Under the pieces are notes generated by a model that ran no database searches, had not been told where the DNA came from, and was given only the letters and a program-made list of their open reading frames with translations. A program made the translations under genes and the position numbers. Below are positions 29,330 through 37,626 of a DNA stretch of 64,000 nt, in pieces. This DNA comes from an uncultured Crocinitomix sp. (GTDB lineage Bacteria; Bacteroidota; Bacteroidia; Flavobacteriales_D; Crocinitomicaceae): contig CAKZON010000085.1 in the NCBI GenBank assembly GCA_937136425.1, positions 59,005-123,004 of the forward strand. The letters are read 5' to 3'. Position 1 is the first letter of the stretch, and the number at the start of each line of letters is the position of its first letter.

Positions 29330-29905
29330 CTATCTCATTTTGCCACGTTTACCCTTGCTCATTTGGGCCATACGCATTTGATTTTGAGAAGTAGCACGCC
29401 CCATTTGTTTTTTCAAACTTTTAATGTGGTCCGTTAACATCCCTTTTTTATCTAACTTCTTTGCCTCTCCCAATAACGTTTCCGCTTCTCTTCTTCTCCC
29501 AGTTGATAAACAAATGGCTCCAATATTCATTTTTGCCATTGCTTGGTCATGCTCTTTTTTTAATCCAATACTTAACGCTTTTCTAAATAAAGATTCAACC
29601 TGACCCGCCTTTAGTGTTTGAGAAGATGCAATAGCCTTTAAATAAAAGAAATAAGCTTGTTGCCCTTTCATTAAAAACTGAGGTTGTTTAATACGGTTTA
29701 AATATTTTTGCGCCTTTTCCATATTTTGCTGTCTCATTTGCAAGGCAGCCAAAATTAGGTTTTCATTTCTAAATAAAAACAAGCCAATAAATGCTGTTAT
29801 AAAAATGAATACAATTCCCCATCCCCATGATCCACTATAAAACAAGTAAACCGTAAAAAATAGTGATGAAAGTGTTAGAAGAGATTTTATTATTAATCCA
29901 ATCAT
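29330..29905 (-). CDS. Small membrane protein with TPR-like domain
   Basis: 191 aa. Two membrane helices (about 4-20 and 26-45) are followed by helical TPR-like units (residues 50-165, e.g. A-Q-K-Y-L-N-R and A-E-T-L-L-G-E-A-K-K-L) and a basic, Met/Gln/Arg-rich C-terminus. It probably sits in the inner membrane with the TPR part in the cytoplasm as a protein-interaction scaffold. It lies 13 bp downstream of the RidA gene on the same strand. No specific family recognised. Confidence 0.75.
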   Translation of the reverse strand: MIGLIIKSLLTLSSLFFTVYLFYSGSWGWGIVFIFITAFIGLFLFRNENLILAALQMRQQNMEKAQKYLNRIKQPQFLMKGQQAYFFYLKAIASSQTLKAGQVESLFRKALSIGLKKEHDQAMAKMNIGAICLSTGRRREAETLLGEAKKLDKKGMLTDHIKSLKKQMGRATSQNQMRMAQMSKGKRGKMR

Positions 29906-29918
29906 TTTAAAAATTTAT

Positions 29919-30347
29919 TTAATCAATTGTAGCAATACATTTTAATTCAATCGCAATAGGTGTCGGCAAACTGTTTATCTCAACAGTTGTTCGGCAAGGT
30001 TGATTGTCCTTAAAATATTCTGCATATACTTTATTATAGACATGAAAGTCTCTTTTCATATGTACTAAAAAAACAGTAACATCAACTAAGTTATCCCAAG
30101 AAGATCCTGAGGCTTCTAATATCAACCTTACATTATCGAAAACCGATCTGCACTGTGCTTCAAAATCAAACTCTTTGAAATTCCCATTGTGATCCAACAC
30201 TAATCCAGGAACAGCCGAATCATTCGAATCTGACCCTGCAACTCTTGGCCCAACACCAGATAAAAACAAAAGGTTACCCACTCGCCTTGCGTGAGGGTAA
30301 GATCCTACAGGCTTTGGAGCGTTTGATGCACTAATTTTTTCAGACAT
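29919..30347 (-). CDS. RidA-family protein, possibly 2-aminomuconate deaminase
   Basis: About 142 aa from ATG 30347; the frame extends to 30404, but those residues overlap a promoter-like box. It has the RidA fold signatures P-x-G-x-Y-P-H-A, F-L-S-G, F-L-V-x-M-x-x-D-F and R-T-T-V-E. The Y-P-H-A and internal-insert pattern resembles 2-aminomuconate deaminases more than generic imine deaminases. That would fit the kynurenine genes about 8 kb away, but a general enamine/imine deaminase is the safer call. The TPR gene follows 13 bp downstream. Confidence 0.8.
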   Translation of the reverse strand: MSEKISASNAPKPVGSYPHARRVGNLLFLSGVGPRVAGSDSNDSAVPGLVLDHNGNFKEFDFEAQCRSVFDNVRLILEASGSSWDNLVDVTVFLVHMKRDFHVYNKVYAEYFKDNQPCRTTVEINSLPTPIAIELKCIATID

Positions 30348-30363
30348 AGCGGAAAATTTGGTA

Positions 30364-30371
30364 CAAATATA
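30364..30371 (-). promoter_or_regulatory. Perfect Bacteroidota -7 box for the RidA gene
   Basis: On the minus strand the sequence is TATATTTG, an exact TAnnTTTG. It is 16 nt upstream of ATG 30347, which supports that start over 30404. No clear -33 TTTG was found. Confidence 0.5.
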
Positions 30372-30535
30372 CACGTTCATTTTAGCATTCAGAGAAAATA
30401 TCACTGATTATTTCCCATTTTTAATGGGTTTTTTAGTGTAATCAGAATCAAATTAATTCAGCTTTAACCTTCATTAATATCCGCCACCTAACTTGTTTTT
30501 TTAATTCTGATCAATACCCTATTCATCAAAATGTA

Positions 30536-30543
30536 TACTTTTG
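30536..30543 (+). promoter_or_regulatory. -7 box upstream of the small membrane protein gene
   Basis: TACTTTTG matches TAnnTTTG exactly and lies 53 nt before ATG 30597. A -33 element is not evident. Confidence 0.4.
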
Positions 30544-30596
30544 GGAGTAAAATTGCTGGTTAGCGAATTGTTCTTGAGGTTTAACAGTATTAAAAA

Positions 30597-31031
30597 ATGA
30601 GGTTTAAAAATATACTTTGTGCATGTTTTGCATTTCTGGTCATTCTAATTGCGGCATATTTTGGTGCAAGCATTCATGGTTCTAAAACAAATGATATAAT
30701 TTCTTATTTAAATGAATTTGATAATATCAATTACTACGACGCAGACCTTATACCACAATTAAACTTTCAAGCGGCACTATTAACCGCACCTTTTCTATTT
30801 GCAATCTTGGTGTTTGAATTATTAATTGTTTTTAAAACCCCAGTTCGCAAAGTAAAAAACTTGGCAATTGGCGCTACTTTGGCTGTAGCTGCAGTAATTG
30901 TAGTTGATATTCTTACAATAAACAATCCTTATGACTTTGATTTCAGCGCTTGGGGATACATTTGGATCACAATGAGCGCAATCATATTAACCGCCAATTT
31001 AGTTTCTGTTTTTGTAAAAGGAAATACCTGA
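30597..31031 (+). CDS. Small integral membrane protein, hypothetical
   Basis: 144 aa with four predicted membrane helices (about 6-26, 58-78, 87-107 and 118-139) and an extracytoplasmic loop after the first. No family motif recognised. It stands alone between the RidA gene and tonB. Confidence 0.7.
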   Translation: MRFKNILCACFAFLVILIAAYFGASIHGSKTNDIISYLNEFDNINYYDADLIPQLNFQAALLTAPFLFAILVFELLIVFKTPVRKVKNLAIGATLAVAAVIVVDILTINNPYDFDFSAWGYIWITMSAIILTANLVSVFVKGNT

Positions 31032-31119
31032 GAATTATTGAAAAGGTTTAATCTAAAACCTTACGTTAACAAAAATTTAACTAAAATCACGCCGCAACAC
31101 ACTAGTTTACAGGGATTTA

Positions 31120-31127
31120 TATTTTTG
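31120..31127 (+). promoter_or_regulatory. -7 box upstream of tonB-like gene
   Basis: TATTTTTG fits TAnnTTTG exactly and lies about 50 nt before ATG 31178. The -33 region is poor. Confidence 0.4.
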
Positions 31128-31177
31128 GCATAACCATTGCAATAATCGTAATATGTTTAATTAAAATTTTAACTATT

Positions 31178-31873
31178 ATGATCGCAAAAAAAAACCCGAA
31201 AGCCGACCTCGAGAAAAAACGGTTCGCTTTCTTTCAAATCGGACTCATTGTAGCAGGCTCACTTTGCTTAGCCGCTTTTGAATACTCAACAGTAACTGGT
31301 GGACCAGAAGCTTCATACGACATTGATGATAATAATCAAATAAGTATGCTTGAGCCAGATCTACAACCATTACCTGAACCTCAAAAACAGCAAAAAAGAC
31401 AAAAAGTATTGGATTTGAGCGAAGAAGTAAATGTAGTTGAAGAACCTGTTACCGATCCTGTTCCTCAACCGGATCCTAATCCTAATCCAGATCCAGGACC
31501 AATTGAAATTGGACCAATTGACGAAGAAGGCCCAGGATATGGAATTATTATTCCTCCAACAGTAATTGTTGATGTTCCAGACATTGACCCTTCATTTCCG
31601 GGAGGTGTTGCAGCTATGAGCTCATTCATAAATAAATACATTGACATTCCACAATTTTTAATGGATGACGAAGGTGGAACAGTTTATATTGAATTTGTAG
31701 TAAACAAAGATGGCTCAATTGAACAATCGAAAGTTGTTAAAAGTGTATCTGACGGTTTAGATAAAGCAGCATTGGATGTTATTTCTCGTATGCCAAAATG
31801 GACACCTGGTGAGCAATACGGAAAAACAGTTCGTTCAAGACTAACTATTCCTATTAATATCAAGTTAAGATAG
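31178..31873 (+). CDS. Energy transducer TonB
   Basis: 231 aa. A basic N-terminus is followed by one membrane helix (about 19-36), a Pro/Asp/Gln-rich periplasmic spacer (65-115, with P-x-P-x-P runs) and a C-terminal TonB_C domain (about 150-231, with G-G-T-V-Y-I-E-F-V-V-N-K-D-G-S-I and P-K-W-T-P-G). It should couple the proton motive force to TonB-dependent outer-membrane transporters. No ExbB or ExbD gene is adjacent. One of several TonB paralogues is expected in such a genome. Confidence 0.92.
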   Translation: MIAKKNPKADLEKKRFAFFQIGLIVAGSLCLAAFEYSTVTGGPEASYDIDDNNQISMLEPDLQPLPEPQKQQKRQKVLDLSEEVNVVEEPVTDPVPQPDPNPNPDPGPIEIGPIDEEGPGYGIIIPPTVIVDVPDIDPSFPGGVAAMSSFINKYIDIPQFLMDDEGGTVYIEFVVNKDGSIEQSKVVKSVSDGLDKAALDVISRMPKWTPGEQYGKTVRSRLTIPINIKLR

Positions 31874-31903
31874 TAACCCAAGACCTTTGAACTAAAAAGG
31901 CAA

Positions 31904-31940
31904 TGCCTGATGTAATCATAACTACATCAGGTATTTTTTT
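31904..31940 (+). terminator. Rho-independent terminator after tonB-like gene
   Basis: An 11-bp stem (TGCCTGATGTA with TACATCAGGTA, one G-T pair) and seven T, 30 bp after the stop. Confidence 0.92.
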
Positions 31941-32225
31941 GTTCAAAAATTTCCTGTTCATTTTTATCACTCAATTACATTTTTTTGTTTGATTTTAAAC
32001 ACTACTCAGCCTCACCCCTGCTTTTATTAGGGTTTACAGTATGTTTTTTAAGTATTTAAACTTATTTTTGCTCTTGACTGTCAAGTGTTAAATGCTGTTA
32101 ATTAAAATTATTTTTAATGCCGAGCAACTTTTTTTAATGTGTTGCAGTCTACAATACATAACACGATAAGCACTACTTAAATTTCACATTTATTTAGTGC
32201 AATAAATTTTTTAAAAAACAAAAAG
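31941..32225. other. AT-rich intergenic region upstream of the 32226 gene
   Basis: About 285 bp with no gene. TAAATTTC at 32178-32185, one base off the -7 consensus, is the best promoter candidate for the 32226 and 32597 pair. Confidence 0.4.
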
Positions 32226-32570
32226 ATGAATAGTTTGAAAAAAATCTTCCTTTTGGTAGCGCTATCCGTAGCTTCTTTTTCATTTTCGCAATCAACAGAT
32301 GCTGGCTCAGCAACAATTGATGCGAATTATTGTTTAGTGCTGGATGCCGCTTCTGAAATTCAAGAACATTATTCTGCAGACGCAACTGGTCTAAATTGGA
32401 CTTCTGCTGCACACGCTGTTAAAAAATGTGGTTTCCACACCAACAACTTAGTGACTTACACTGCAGATTATGAGAATAATCGCATTTTAATTCACATCCA
32501 TACGGACAGAACGTATGAATCAAGAGATGTAATTTGGTGGAATCAGTACTTACTAAGCATCTGTAAATAA
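32226..32570 (+). CDS. Small secreted hypothetical protein
   Basis: 114 aa with a signal peptide (1-21, ending F-S-F-S-Q). The mature 90 residues include two Cys and the C-terminal D-V-I-W-W-N-Q-Y-L-L-S-I-C-K. No family recognised. It sits 26 bp before the large type B cargo gene in the same orientation, so the two probably form a unit; the small protein may be an accessory of the large one. Confidence 0.7.
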   Translation: MNSLKKIFLLVALSVASFSFSQSTDAGSATIDANYCLVLDAASEIQEHYSADATGLNWTSAAHAVKKCGFHTNNLVTYTADYENNRILIHIHTDRTYESRDVIWWNQYLLSICK

Positions 32571-32596
32571 TATTAATCGCTAGAAATAATTACACT

Positions 32597-35500
32597 ATGT
32601 TTTTAATTAAAAATCTAAAACCCCTACTCATTTTAACCGCAGGTTTGTTCTTTGGAGCAAATTCTTTTGGTCAAATGGATGGTGGTAATGCTTATTTAAT
32701 AGGTGATTTGGTAAATATCGCCGTTGACGGAGCTAAAGGTAAAGAAGGAACTGCTGAAGGGGCAGGCTTCCACTATAGAGGTGGAGCTGGTACAGTACCA
32801 TGCGGATTCGTATCAGATCAAGATGATACAGGTTGGGATCCAAGTCCCGCAGGACATCAAGGAGATTATTTTACTCCAGGTTCTCCAGAAAATGGTTTCG
32901 GATTACAAATTGCAGGTACTGATTATGCTAACAACGCAGGCGGTGCCGATTCTGATATCATTGCTCACGCAGGTTTCCCAACACATAACGTTGAAGGAGA
33001 TTGTATTACTGTTGAGTGGGAAGGTGAAGTTGACGGAATTACAATTAACATTAAGTATCACTTAATTGTAGATAAATTATACTACACAACTGAGGTTACT
33101 TTAATCAATGGTTCAGGAATTGATCAAACTGATTTATATTACTACCGTAATGTGGATCCAGATAATAACCAATCTATTGGTGGAACATTTACAACTACAA
33201 ACACTATTGTTTCTCAACCAGGTGATGATTGTCAAAAATCATTAGTATCTGCTGAGCAATTTTCACCACAAGATTGTTATTTAGGATTTGGTGCTTTAGG
33301 AGATAAATTCCGTGTATCACATGGTGGATTCTCTAACAGAAGTGCTTCTGACATTTGGAATGGAACTGGTGGATTAACTGGTACTGTTGGAGCTGTTGCT
33401 GTAATGGATCAAGCAATTTCATTAGCTTATAAAACTGACTTAGATGATGGTGACACAATAGGATTTACTTTTGCTGTTGTATTAAGTGAAGAAGCGGTTG
33501 AAGGTGCATTCTCAAGTTTATATTATATCGATTATGAATCAGCTGGTGGAATTGGCGGTGGAATCATTAACCAATGTAGCCCTGTAGTTGATTCAGCTAA
33601 TAGTTGTGCTGGTGCTCCTGTTACATTAACAGTTGATGGACCAAATGCAGGTGATTATGATTGGGTTTGGACATCAGATCCATTTGATCCAGATGCTCCA
33701 CTAGACGGACCAGTAATTGAAGTCTCTCCAGATGTAACAACATCATATACTGTTGAAGGTACACCAATCTCTGATTGTTTAACAAGTACTATTACTAAAA
33801 CTATTGTTGTAGTATTTACAGAAGGACCTGAAATTTCTATTACAGACCCAGGGCCATACTGTGAAGACTTTGATATCAATGATTTAGTTTTTGAAGACTT
33901 AAATGATACAGAAGATCCAAACATAGTATTCTTAACGGAATTCCCTGATAGTGCTGGTCAAATTGCACCTGAATTTGTTGGACCAATGATGGGACCAGAT
34001 GACGAAGTTTGGTTAATGATTGGTGATCCTGATGGAGGATGTTTTGATGCAGTTTTAGTTGAAATCGATTTTGGTGGACTAGGTGCTGCTGGAGCAGATT
34101 CTACTATTGCATTATGTGGAACTCCTGAAACAGTAATTGATTTACATGACTTAATTGAAGAAGGGGCTAACCCACTTGGAGATTTTGATGAAATCACATT
34201 CTCTGGTCAATTTAATGAAGCCACAGGTGAATTTGATGTTGATGGATTAGCAGGAACGTATACCTTCTCATATACAGTTGAAGGAGTTGCTCCTTGTCCT
34301 GATGATGAGGCAATCTTTACTGTTGAAGTATATGGACAACCATCAGCTGACTTTGAATATGAAGTTGACGGTGTTTCATCTGCTGATGGATTAGGAAGTA
34401 CTTGTATTATTAACGAGGTTGATTTCTTTGACTTCTCTACAATTCCTGCACCAGCAGTAATTACTGGATGGGATTGGGATTTTGGTGGAGACGGAACGTC
34501 TATATTAGAAAATCCTTCACATACCTTTAGTTCAATTGGAACGTATACAATTTCATTAACAGTATCAACTGATGATGGATGTACACATACTTTCACTAAA
34601 GAAATCATTATCTATACTGAACCTGTTTTAGATGTAATCTTTAACGAGCCTACTTGTTTCGGATTCTCTGATGCATCAATCACAGCATTTGTTGCAGGTG
34701 GTAGTGGAACATTTGATATTGAAATCTTAAACAGTGATGGAGAACAAGAAAATGCTGATGGATCAAACACAGCAAACACATTGCCTTCTGGAACATATAC
34801 TATTAACGTTGTTGATGGTTCTGGTTGTTCTGCAACTGCTACAGTGATCATTAATGATCCTATTGAACTAGTTGCTGACTATACAGTAGTTCCACCATTA
34901 TGTCACGGTGATTCAGGTTATGTTGTTATTCACTCAGTAACAGGTGAAGACATTAACAATCCAATGGCTTACTTCTGGGCTCCAGAAACTGACGTACCAA
35001 ACGGATTTGATGCAGATTCAGTAAACATTCCTGCTGGAGACTATTCATTAACTATTAATGATTCTCACGGTTGTTCAGTAGTGTATGACATTGAAATGAC
35101 TGAACCAGATTCTTTATTCTTTAATGGAGATACAGGTTATGATCCTGCTTACTGTAGATTATATGGATACCAAAATGGTAACGGTGTAGTTTACGCTTCT
35201 GCGTCTGGAGGAACACCTGATTATGATTATGTATGGACAGAAGTTTCAACGGGTAATACTACAACTAATACAACATGGGGAGGAAGAAACCCTGGTGATT
35301 ATATCATTACTGCTACAGATGCAAACGGATGTATTATCACTCAAACTCTAACAGTTGATTCATTAAATCCAATTGCATCATTCACAATTGATTCTGATCA
35401 ATTAAATGCTGATTACAAAGGTACTGCTGATGTAGAAGTTGAGTTCACTAACACATCTTTATACTTCGCTAACCCTAACAATCCTGAAGCTGATCCAAGA

Positions 35501-35974
35501 TTCCACTGGAACTTAGATAGCCCGAATGGTGATTGGTATATTACTGATGATTATGATGAAAAAATGGATACTACTTATGGAGAGAGAGAAGAGAGTTATG
35601 AAATAGAAGTTTGTCTAGTAGTTCAAAACAAAAACGGATGTAAAGATACTGCTTGTGCGATCATTACAGTATTCAAACCTATTGAGTTTGATAATGTAAA
35701 TATCTTCTCACCTAATGGTGATGGTATCAATGATGAATTCACATTTGAATTTAAATCTGCATCTATTTCACAATTAGAATGTACAATTGTGAACAGATGG
35801 GGTATTAAAGTTGGAGAAATTCTTGAGCCAGATGGAGCATGGGATGGAAACGACATGAACGGAACTCCTTGTAAAGACGGTGTATACTTCTATGTATATA
35901 CTGCAGAGGCTGACAATGGCGAAAAGCTAGAAGGTCAAGGTTCACTTCAGTTAATTAATTCTCAAGGAAACTAA
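32597..35974 (+). CDS. Large secreted PKD protein with T9SS type B sorting domain
   Basis: 1125 aa with a signal peptide (about 1-25, ending S-F-G-Q). Residues 27-310 form a domain I do not recognise, rich in Gly, Asp and Tyr (e.g. Y-Y-Y-R-N-V-D-P-D-N-N). Beta-sandwich regions follow, then a PKD domain (about 590-675, G-W-D-W-D-F-G-G-D-G-T), SprB-like repeats (E-P-T-C-F-G-F-S-D-A-S) and a type B T9SS tail (I-F-S-P-N-G-D-G-I-N-D-E-F). The last 430 residues parallel the 3948-6224 protein almost motif for motif. Codon choice is even and A/T-ending throughout, as in highly expressed surface proteins. Confidence 0.88.
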   Translation: MFLIKNLKPLLILTAGLFFGANSFGQMDGGNAYLIGDLVNIAVDGAKGKEGTAEGAGFHYRGGAGTVPCGFVSDQDDTGWDPSPAGHQGDYFTPGSPENGFGLQIAGTDYANNAGGADSDIIAHAGFPTHNVEGDCITVEWEGEVDGITINIKYHLIVDKLYYTTEVTLINGSGIDQTDLYYYRNVDPDNNQSIGGTFTTTNTIVSQPGDDCQKSLVSAEQFSPQDCYLGFGALGDKFRVSHGGFSNRSASDIWNGTGGLTGTVGAVAVMDQAISLAYKTDLDDGDTIGFTFAVVLSEEAVEGAFSSLYYIDYESAGGIGGGIINQCSPVVDSANSCAGAPVTLTVDGPNAGDYDWVWTSDPFDPDAPLDGPVIEVSPDVTTSYTVEGTPISDCLTSTITKTIVVVFTEGPEISITDPGPYCEDFDINDLVFEDLNDTEDPNIVFLTEFPDSAGQIAPEFVGPMMGPDDEVWLMIGDPDGGCFDAVLVEIDFGGLGAAGADSTIALCGTPETVIDLHDLIEEGANPLGDFDEITFSGQFNEATGEFDVDGLAGTYTFSYTVEGVAPCPDDEAIFTVEVYGQPSADFEYEVDGVSSADGLGSTCIINEVDFFDFSTIPAPAVITGWDWDFGGDGTSILENPSHTFSSIGTYTISLTVSTDDGCTHTFTKEIIIYTEPVLDVIFNEPTCFGFSDASITAFVAGGSGTFDIEILNSDGEQENADGSNTANTLPSGTYTINVVDGSGCSATATVIINDPIELVADYTVVPPLCHGDSGYVVIHSVTGEDINNPMAYFWAPETDVPNGFDADSVNIPAGDYSLTINDSHGCSVVYDIEMTEPDSLFFNGDTGYDPAYCRLYGYQNGNGVVYASASGGTPDYDYVWTEVSTGNTTTNTTWGGRNPGDYIITATDANGCIITQTLTVDSLNPIASFTIDSDQLNADYKGTADVEVEFTNTSLYFANPNNPEADPRFHWNLDSPNGDWYITDDYDEKMDTTYGEREESYEIEVCLVVQNKNGCKDTACAIITVFKPIEFDNVNIFSPNGDGINDEFTFEFKSASISQLECTIVNRWGIKVGEILEPDGAWDGNDMNGTPCKDGVYFYVYTAEADNGEKLEGQGSLQLINSQGN

Positions 35975-35996
35975 CAGATTATAACATTTAAAGTAT

Positions 35997-36029
35997 AGAG
36001 GCTGCCCAATTGGACAGCCTCTTTTTTTT
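35997..36029 (+). terminator. Rho-independent terminator after the large type B cargo gene
   Basis: AGAGGCTG pairs with CAGCCTCT, with an imperfect inner extension around AATT, followed by eight T. It lies 23 bp after the stop. Confidence 0.9.
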
Positions 36030-36068
36030 GGTCATTCACGAACCAAATACATTTAAAACATGTTTAAT

Positions 36069-36728
36069 TTATTGAACCCGAATAATTCTTAAATCAGGTA
36101 ATAGATCAGCCCTATAGGACAATATATAAAGACAACTGTTTTGTTTAGATTCAAAAACATCTACATTATCAAGGTCTACAATTCTTAAGGTATCCGAATT
36201 ATTAGTTACCAATTCAAATATTGTGGACTTCTCAGAATAAGTAAACTCATCATTTCTACACACTGAAATTTGGCCAAACTGCTCAGAAAAGTAAAAGCAG
36301 TTCACTCCATACTTTCTAGGATAACGGAAATTAATTGTTGCAATTGGCGGCACTCCAGCATTGGTTAGTTCATCAATAGAACGTTCAAAATATACTGTAT
36401 CGTTCATAACTTGAAGATCCCAATCCCTGAGTCTAAAATAGGTAACATCATCAGAAACCATTGCTATTTTATAATCTCCAACATTGTAATAAAATTGACC
36501 GTTAGGATCATAAAACACACCTCCATTGGCATGTAGCAACAATTCAGTTTTAAAATTTGTTTGATTAAGAGAGCTAGTTTTTTCTACTCTATTGAGGTCA
36601 CTCCCTTGAGATTCACTCTCAATCTCTATGGCTTCATTTAATGTACCATTATCATTTGAATGACATGATTCAATTAAAGCACTAAGTAATATTAATGCGC
36701 AATAATATTTGAATTTGTGGTTGAACAA
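36069..36728 (-). CDS. Hypothetical lipoprotein
   Basis: 219 aa. The signal peptide ends in a lipobox (S-A-L-I-E-S-C, Cys22) followed by a Ser/Asn/Asp/Glu-rich linker. The rest is beta-rich, with repeated Tyr/Phe strands. No family recognised. It is 16 bp downstream of the 36745-37587 gene, so the two are probably co-transcribed. Confidence 0.7.
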   Translation of the reverse strand: MFNHKFKYYCALILLSALIESCHSNDNGTLNEAIEIESESQGSDLNRVEKTSSLNQTNFKTELLLHANGGVFYDPNGQFYYNVGDYKIAMVSDDVTYFRLRDWDLQVMNDTVYFERSIDELTNAGVPPIATINFRYPRKYGVNCFYFSEQFGQISVCRNDEFTYSEKSTIFELVTNNSDTLRIVDLDNVDVFESKQNSCLYILSYRADLLPDLRIIRVQ

Positions 36729-36744
36729 TTACAAATAGTTCCAA

Positions 36745-37587
36745 CTACTGCATTTGATACTGATCACTCTGCGTTTGCCCGTCAACGCTAAACACTTTTG
36801 GACATCCAGATTTAGGCCATAACCACGCTAATTTCAACGTGAAAATTATTGGTTGATAACGACTATTAAACCACTTGTGCGAGGGGTTAAAATCATTAAA
36901 TTGAAGTAAAGTTAAAATTGGCGTTTGCACAGTTGGCACTAAAAACAATCCATCCTTCATTTTGATTCCCCAGCCCAAAGCATAATTCAATTGTGCCACT
37001 AATTTACCTTGATTGTCTGACGCCAACGGAGAAAGATAATCCCCCTCTGCCTGTTTATCCTTTCCTCCGTAAATACGATAGTCTAAATTAAAACCTATTG
37101 ATTGATCAATAAAATTAAACTTTGCCGTTTGCCATACATTATGAATACTTGCGCGCAAAAAAGCCGAACCAAAATTAAAACTTCCTCTATCCTTAATTGG
37201 GTCCAGCTCGTATTTCTCCTGTCCACCAAAATGTTTTACACCCAATCCCCAGTCAAAGTAATGCACAAATGGCTGTCTCTTTTTAAACAAATGCTCCATT
37301 CCTCCTTCTAAATAATAACCTGGTAAACCACTTGGATTCAAATCATACTCTTGCCCTTCATCATTAGCATTGTTACCCGCCATATATGTAGCACCTAGGC
37401 TCACATGCCATCCTATTGGTCGGTAATGGCTTGCATTTTCACTCCAAAGCAGGTATCCCCAACTTTTTTCTTCTGAAAACGGATTATCTTTTTGCCTCTT
37501 TGTATTTCTTTTTTCAAAGTCAGACCCAAATTGAGCTGTAGCTTCTACAGTATAAAAAACACATAAAATGATCACTAAATACTTCAT
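36745..37587 (-). CDS. Predicted outer-membrane or periplasmic beta protein, hypothetical
   Basis: 280 aa with a signal peptide (1-18, ending A-T-A-Q). Alternating hydrophobic strands rich in Gly, Tyr and Trp (e.g. G-W-H-V-S-L-G-A-T-Y, F-D-W-G-L-G-V-K-H-F, Y-A-L-G-W-G-I-K) suggest a beta barrel, ending in a strand-like L-K-L-A-W-L-W-P. It resembles uncharacterised Bacteroidota outer-membrane proteins; no specific family. It lies 39 bp downstream of kmo on the same strand. Confidence 0.68.
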   Translation of the reverse strand: MKYLVIILCVFYTVEATAQFGSDFEKRNTKRQKDNPFSEEKSWGYLLWSENASHYRPIGWHVSLGATYMAGNNANDEGQEYDLNPSGLPGYYLEGGMEHLFKKRQPFVHYFDWGLGVKHFGGQEKYELDPIKDRGSFNFGSAFLRASIHNVWQTAKFNFIDQSIGFNLDYRIYGGKDKQAEGDYLSPLASDNQGKLVAQLNYALGWGIKMKDGLFLVPTVQTPILTLLQFNDFNPSHKWFNSRYQPIIFTLKLAWLWPKSGCPKVFSVDGQTQSDQYQMQ

Positions 37588-37626
37588 TCTTCGAGAAATT
37601 AGGTTTGCATTAAATCAATTAAATGC

